DNA from: a bacterium | GTDB lineage: Bacteria; Bacillota; Clostridia; Christensenellales; CAG-138 | Length of the DNA: 5,021 nt | Assembly (NCBI GenBank): GCA_029218485.1 | Contig: JAQXRK010000124.1 | Location: 1 to 5,021 of the forward strand | Reading direction: 5' to 3' | Shown here: piece after piece, positions 2,991 to 5,021 of the stretch | Layout: every line of letters begins with the position of its first letter | How positions within the stretch are numbered: position 1 is the stretch's first letter | Program-made: the position numbers and the translations under genes | The notes under the pieces: generated by a model | Told to the model about the DNA's origin: nothing | Database searches by the model: none | Seen by the model: the letters and a program-made list of their open reading frames with translations, nothing else

Positions 2991-5021
2991 CTATTTCATC
3001 TCAATGCACTTGGCGATGCAGTAGCCCTTCGTTCCGTTGTATGTCACGTAGGCCCACTCGCCGCTGATGCTGTGCACCGTCACCGTGTAGCCGAGCCGCA
3101 TCGACAGCAGCACGGTCGAATCCGATCCGGTGCTCGGCTTGTCGCGCAGGTTCAGCAGCCCGGTGTTGATCGTGCCCTGGCCGGTCTGCGGCCGGGATGT
3201 GCCCGATCCGGAGCCGCTGCTCTCAAGCGTCACATACTTGCCGAACACAAAGCCCTCGAGGCCGGTTGCGTTCACGCGCACGCGGTACCAGCTCCCGGCG
3301 CTGCCGAGCACGGTCAGCCCGGTGCGCTTTGCGAGCTTGCCGAGGCTGGTATAGCTTGTGGACGGGCCGGTGCGGATGTTCACGCCCGAAGCGTTGATCG
3401 TGGCGGAGCCCATCTGCTCTCCCGTGCCGTTGCTGCCGCTGCCGGTCAGCGTGACATATTTGGCGTAGACATAGCCGTCCTTGCCCTCCGAGAGCAGGCG
3501 CACGCGGTACCAGCTGCCGGTCTTTTCATAGATGCCGAGCCGCTCCGGCCGGTCGAGCTTGCCCATGCTGACGGTCGAGGTCGACGGCCCGGTGCGGAAA
3601 TTGACCTGCTTGGCGTTGATCTCGCCATAGGCGATGAATTCCCCCGGCGCAGCCGTTGGCGCGGCCGTCGGGGATGCCGTCTGCGCAGGCGTCGGCGTGG
3701 GCGTCGCGGTGCCCGGCGTCGGCGTGGCCGTCGGTGCCGCCGTCGGGGACGGGGATGCCGTTCCGGCGGGCGGTACGGCCGCTGCGGTGGTCACCGTCAC
3801 ATAATTCCTGATGATGTATCCCTCGAGGCCGGTCGCGTCCACGCGCACGCGGTACCAGCCCTTCACCATGCCGTAGATCGTGAGCTTCGTGTTCCGGTCC
3901 AGCCGGCCGAGGCTCTCCGTCCGCGTCGAGTTGCCCCTGCGGATGTTGACCGCCGCGGCGTTCACAAACCCGCTCGCCAGCGGCGTATCGGAGGCGACCG
4001 TCACATAGTCCGAGTGGATATACCCGGTCTGCCCCGTCGCGTCCACGCGAACCGCGTACCATTCGCCGGAAAGCCCGCTCACGGTGAGGGCGGTTTTGTC
4101 CTTGAGCCGCGCGATGCTCTCGCTCGAGGAGGATGCGCTTTGGCGGAGGTTGACGTCGCTCCCCTTGACAAAGGCCGCCGCGGCCGCGCTCCCCGGCGCC
4201 GTCGGGCCGGGCGTCTCCGGATCGGCGGATGCGTTCTCGGGCAGCGTGTAGGCATAGCCGGAGAGCGTCGCGCCGCCGTAGTAGTAGGCGAGGATCTCGC
4301 GGTAGGTCCTGCCCTCGGCCGCCATCTGCTGTGCGCCGCGCTGGCTCAGGCCGACGCCGTGGCCGTAGCGCGCATGCAGGAGCTGGAAGCCGCCCTCCGC
4401 CGGCACGGCATAATAGATGCGCAGGTTCGTCTTTTCAAACATGCCCGCCGCCTGCATGGCGGAGAACGGGATCGTAAACGTCACCGGCACCTCGGCGCTC
4501 GTGCCGAGCGTATCGGCCAGCGTGATCTCCGGCGTTGCCGTCGGTTCGGGCGTCGGGTCGGCAGTCGGCCCGGCCGTGGGTTCGGCGGTCGGCCCCGCCG
4601 TGGGGTCCGCCGTGGATTCGCCCGCGGGCGCTGCCGAAGATTCCGGCGTCGGTTCCGCGGTCGGCTCGGGCGTCGGTTCGGGCGTCGGCTCGGGCGTTGG
4701 CGTTGGCGTCGGTGTCGGCGTGGGCGTGGGCGTCGGTGTCGGCGTGGGCGTGGGCGTTGCCGGCGGATTGTCCGGGTCCGCCTGCACCGCTACGACGGCG
4801 GTAAACACCGCCGCGGTGTGGTCAATCCCCGCCATGCTGCCGTTCTCATCGACGGACACGACGTTCGTAATGCGCAGCATCCTGTCGAACAGGTACCCCT
4901 CGGGGATCGTCTCCGGCAGCTCGAGCGCCGCGGTCAGCGCATCGGTCACGAGCGCATAGAGCGCGGCATTTGTCACGTTCTTCTCCGTAAATTCGGTGGG
5001 CACGAACAGCGTCTCGCGCGG
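2991..5021 (-). CDS. SpoIID/LytB-like cell-wall protein with five SH3b repeats (5' end missing)
   Basis: This is the C-terminal 676 residues of a secreted protein; the frame is open through the right edge, so the true start lies beyond 5021. Domains in order: an unassigned segment (5021-4758) containing VPTEFTEKNV and RITNVVSVDENG; a Thr/Glu/Ala-Pro spacer (4757-4530); the SpoIID C-terminal region (about 4500-4260) with YGHGVGLSQRGAQQMAAEG and YREILAYYYGG, matching the family's GHGVG-SQ-GA and EIL-YY motifs; five bacterial SH3 domains (4181-3993, 3974-3786, 3638-3444, 3407-3219, 3185-2994); and a second Pro-rich spacer (3773-3642) between SH3 2 and 3. SpoIID-family enzymes are lytic transglycosylases or amidase enhancers acting on glycan strands. 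The catalytic Glu region normally lies before the GHGVG motif and is not recognisable here, so activity cannot be judged. The SH3b repeats probably bind the wall. A hairpin follows the stop and the M23 gene lies 189 bp downstream. Confidence 0.88.
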   Translation of the reverse strand, partial: PRETLFVPTEFTEKNVTNAALYALVTDALTAALELPETIPEGYLFDRMLRITNVVSVDENGSMAGIDHTAAVFTAVVAVQADPDNPPATPTPTPTPTPTPTPTPTPTPTPEPTPEPTPEPTAEPTPESSAAPAGESTADPTAGPTAEPTAGPTADPTPEPTATPEITLADTLGTSAEVPVTFTIPFSAMQAAGMFEKTNLRIYYAVPAEGGFQLLHARYGHGVGLSQRGAQQMAAEGRTYREILAYYYGGATLSGYAYTLPENASADPETPGPTAPGSAAAAAFVKGSDVNLRQSASSSSESIARLKDKTALTVSGLSGEWYAVRVDATGQTGYIHSDYVTVASDTPLASGFVNAAAVNIRRGNSTRTESLGRLDRNTKLTIYGMVKGWYRVRVDATGLEGYIIRNYVTVTTAAAVPPAGTASPSPTAAPTATPTPGTATPTPTPAQTASPTAAPTAAPGEFIAYGEINAKQVNFRTGPSTSTVSMGKLDRPERLGIYEKTGSWYRVRLLSEGKDGYVYAKYVTLTGSGSNGTGEQMGSATINASGVNIRTGPSTSYTSLGKLAKRTGLTVLGSAGSWYRVRVNATGLEGFVFGKYVTLESSGSGSGTSRPQTGQGTINTGLLNLRDKPSTGSDSTVLLSMRLGYTVTVHSISGEWAYVTYNGTKGYCIAKCIEMK
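3253..3859 (-). repeat. Two near-identical 40-bp segments in SH3 domains 2 and 4
   Basis: Positions 3253-3292 and 3820-3859 match at 38 of 40 bases. They differ only by two T/C changes: one is synonymous in Ala or Thr wobble positions and the other changes Asn (AAC) to Asp (GAC). They encode WYRVRV-(N/D)-ATGLEG in SH3 domains 4 and 2. This is closer than the other SH3 copies and points to recent duplication or gene conversion within the gene. Confidence 0.75.
3642..3773 (-). repeat. Second Ala/Thr-Pro spacer, between SH3 domains 2 and 3
   Basis: About 44 residues of Pro, Thr, Ala and Ser (for example SPSPTAAPTATPTPGTATP) separate SH3 domains 2 and 3. Such low-complexity stretches act as extended spacers in wall proteins. 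The spacer splits the five SH3 domains into a proximal pair and a distal triplet. Confidence 0.75.
4530..4757 (-). repeat. Thr-Pro/Glu-Pro low-complexity spacer with (TP)11 core
   Basis: The 76-residue spacer starts with eleven Thr-Pro units (4757-4692) and continues as EPTPEP, ADPTAGPTAEP and similar units. The DNA has a 6-bp period. It joins the N-terminal segment to the GHGVG-containing region and would form an extended, possibly glycosylated, rod outside the membrane. Confidence 0.85.
4705..4752. repeat. Perfect tandem duplication of a 24-bp unit
   Basis: Positions 4705-4728 and 4729-4752 are identical over 24 bp, beginning GGCGTCGGTGTCGG on the plus strand. Each copy encodes four Thr-Pro units. 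Because codon choice varies inside the unit, exact identity over 24 bp marks a recent block duplication rather than mere amino-acid repetition. Confidence 0.9.

Noticed and set aside
4530..4757. The 6-bp periodic tract as a CRISPR array or regulatory microsatellite
   Set aside because: The units are contiguous with no spacers, and the tract is in frame within a protein as Thr-Pro codons.
4417..4959. A 180-codon plus-strand frame containing a long Val-Gly repeat (VGVGVG)
   Set aside because: It looks like an elastin-like protein but is simply the complement of the Thr-Pro spacer of the SpoIID-like protein.
4991..5003. GTG at 5001-5003 as the start of the SpoIID-like protein
   Set aside because: The frame stays open to the window edge (PRETLF before the Val), there is no ribosome binding site, and no signal peptide follows. 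The real start must be beyond 5021.

Overview
The window is GC-rich (above 60% by eye) with strongly GC-biased third codon positions. All four genes lie on the minus strand, so transcription runs from position 5021 towards 1. Three features suggest a high-GC member of the Clostridia (anaerobic, possibly spore-forming Firmicutes): a SpoIID-type GHGVG motif, an SH3b/M23 cell-wall gene pair, and a winged-helix/BTAD regulator with a GGDEF-like tail. This placement is inferred from protein style only; there is no marker gene.

Layout in order of transcription. (1) 5021-2991: the 3' part of a large secreted SpoIID/LytB-like protein whose 5' end is outside the window. It has a Thr-Pro/Glu-Pro spacer, the SpoIID C-terminal motif, and five bacterial SH3 repeats broken by a second Pro-rich spacer. 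(2) 2990-2802: a 189-bp spacer rich in hairpins. (3) 2801-1671: a membrane-anchored M23 (LytM-type) metallopeptidase with all expected active-site residues, followed by a strong intrinsic terminator at 1553-1582. (4) 1424-264: a winged-helix/BTAD regulator with a degenerate GGDEF-like C-terminus, carrying its own sigma-A-like promoter (1486-1514) and terminator (213-246). (5) 69-1: the first 23 codons of a further gene, possibly a phage-type terminase small subunit.

The SpoIID-like and M23 genes are adjacent and co-directional. This recalls the spoIID-spoIIQ neighbourhood of spore formers, in which a glycan-trimming enzyme and a LytM-domain protein act on septal peptidoglycan. The five SH3b repeats and the intact M23 active site argue that this pair could instead be a general wall-remodelling module. 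The regulator is insulated from the M23 gene by a terminator and has its own promoter, so nothing in the sequence directly links it to the wall genes.

I see no RNA genes, CRISPR array, insertion sequence or origin. The most notable signals are a perfect 24-bp tandem duplication in the Thr-Pro spacer, the sequence-degenerate GGDEF-like domain, and a dyad plus direct repeats overlapping the regulator's promoter. I find no convincing evidence of a wholly new system.
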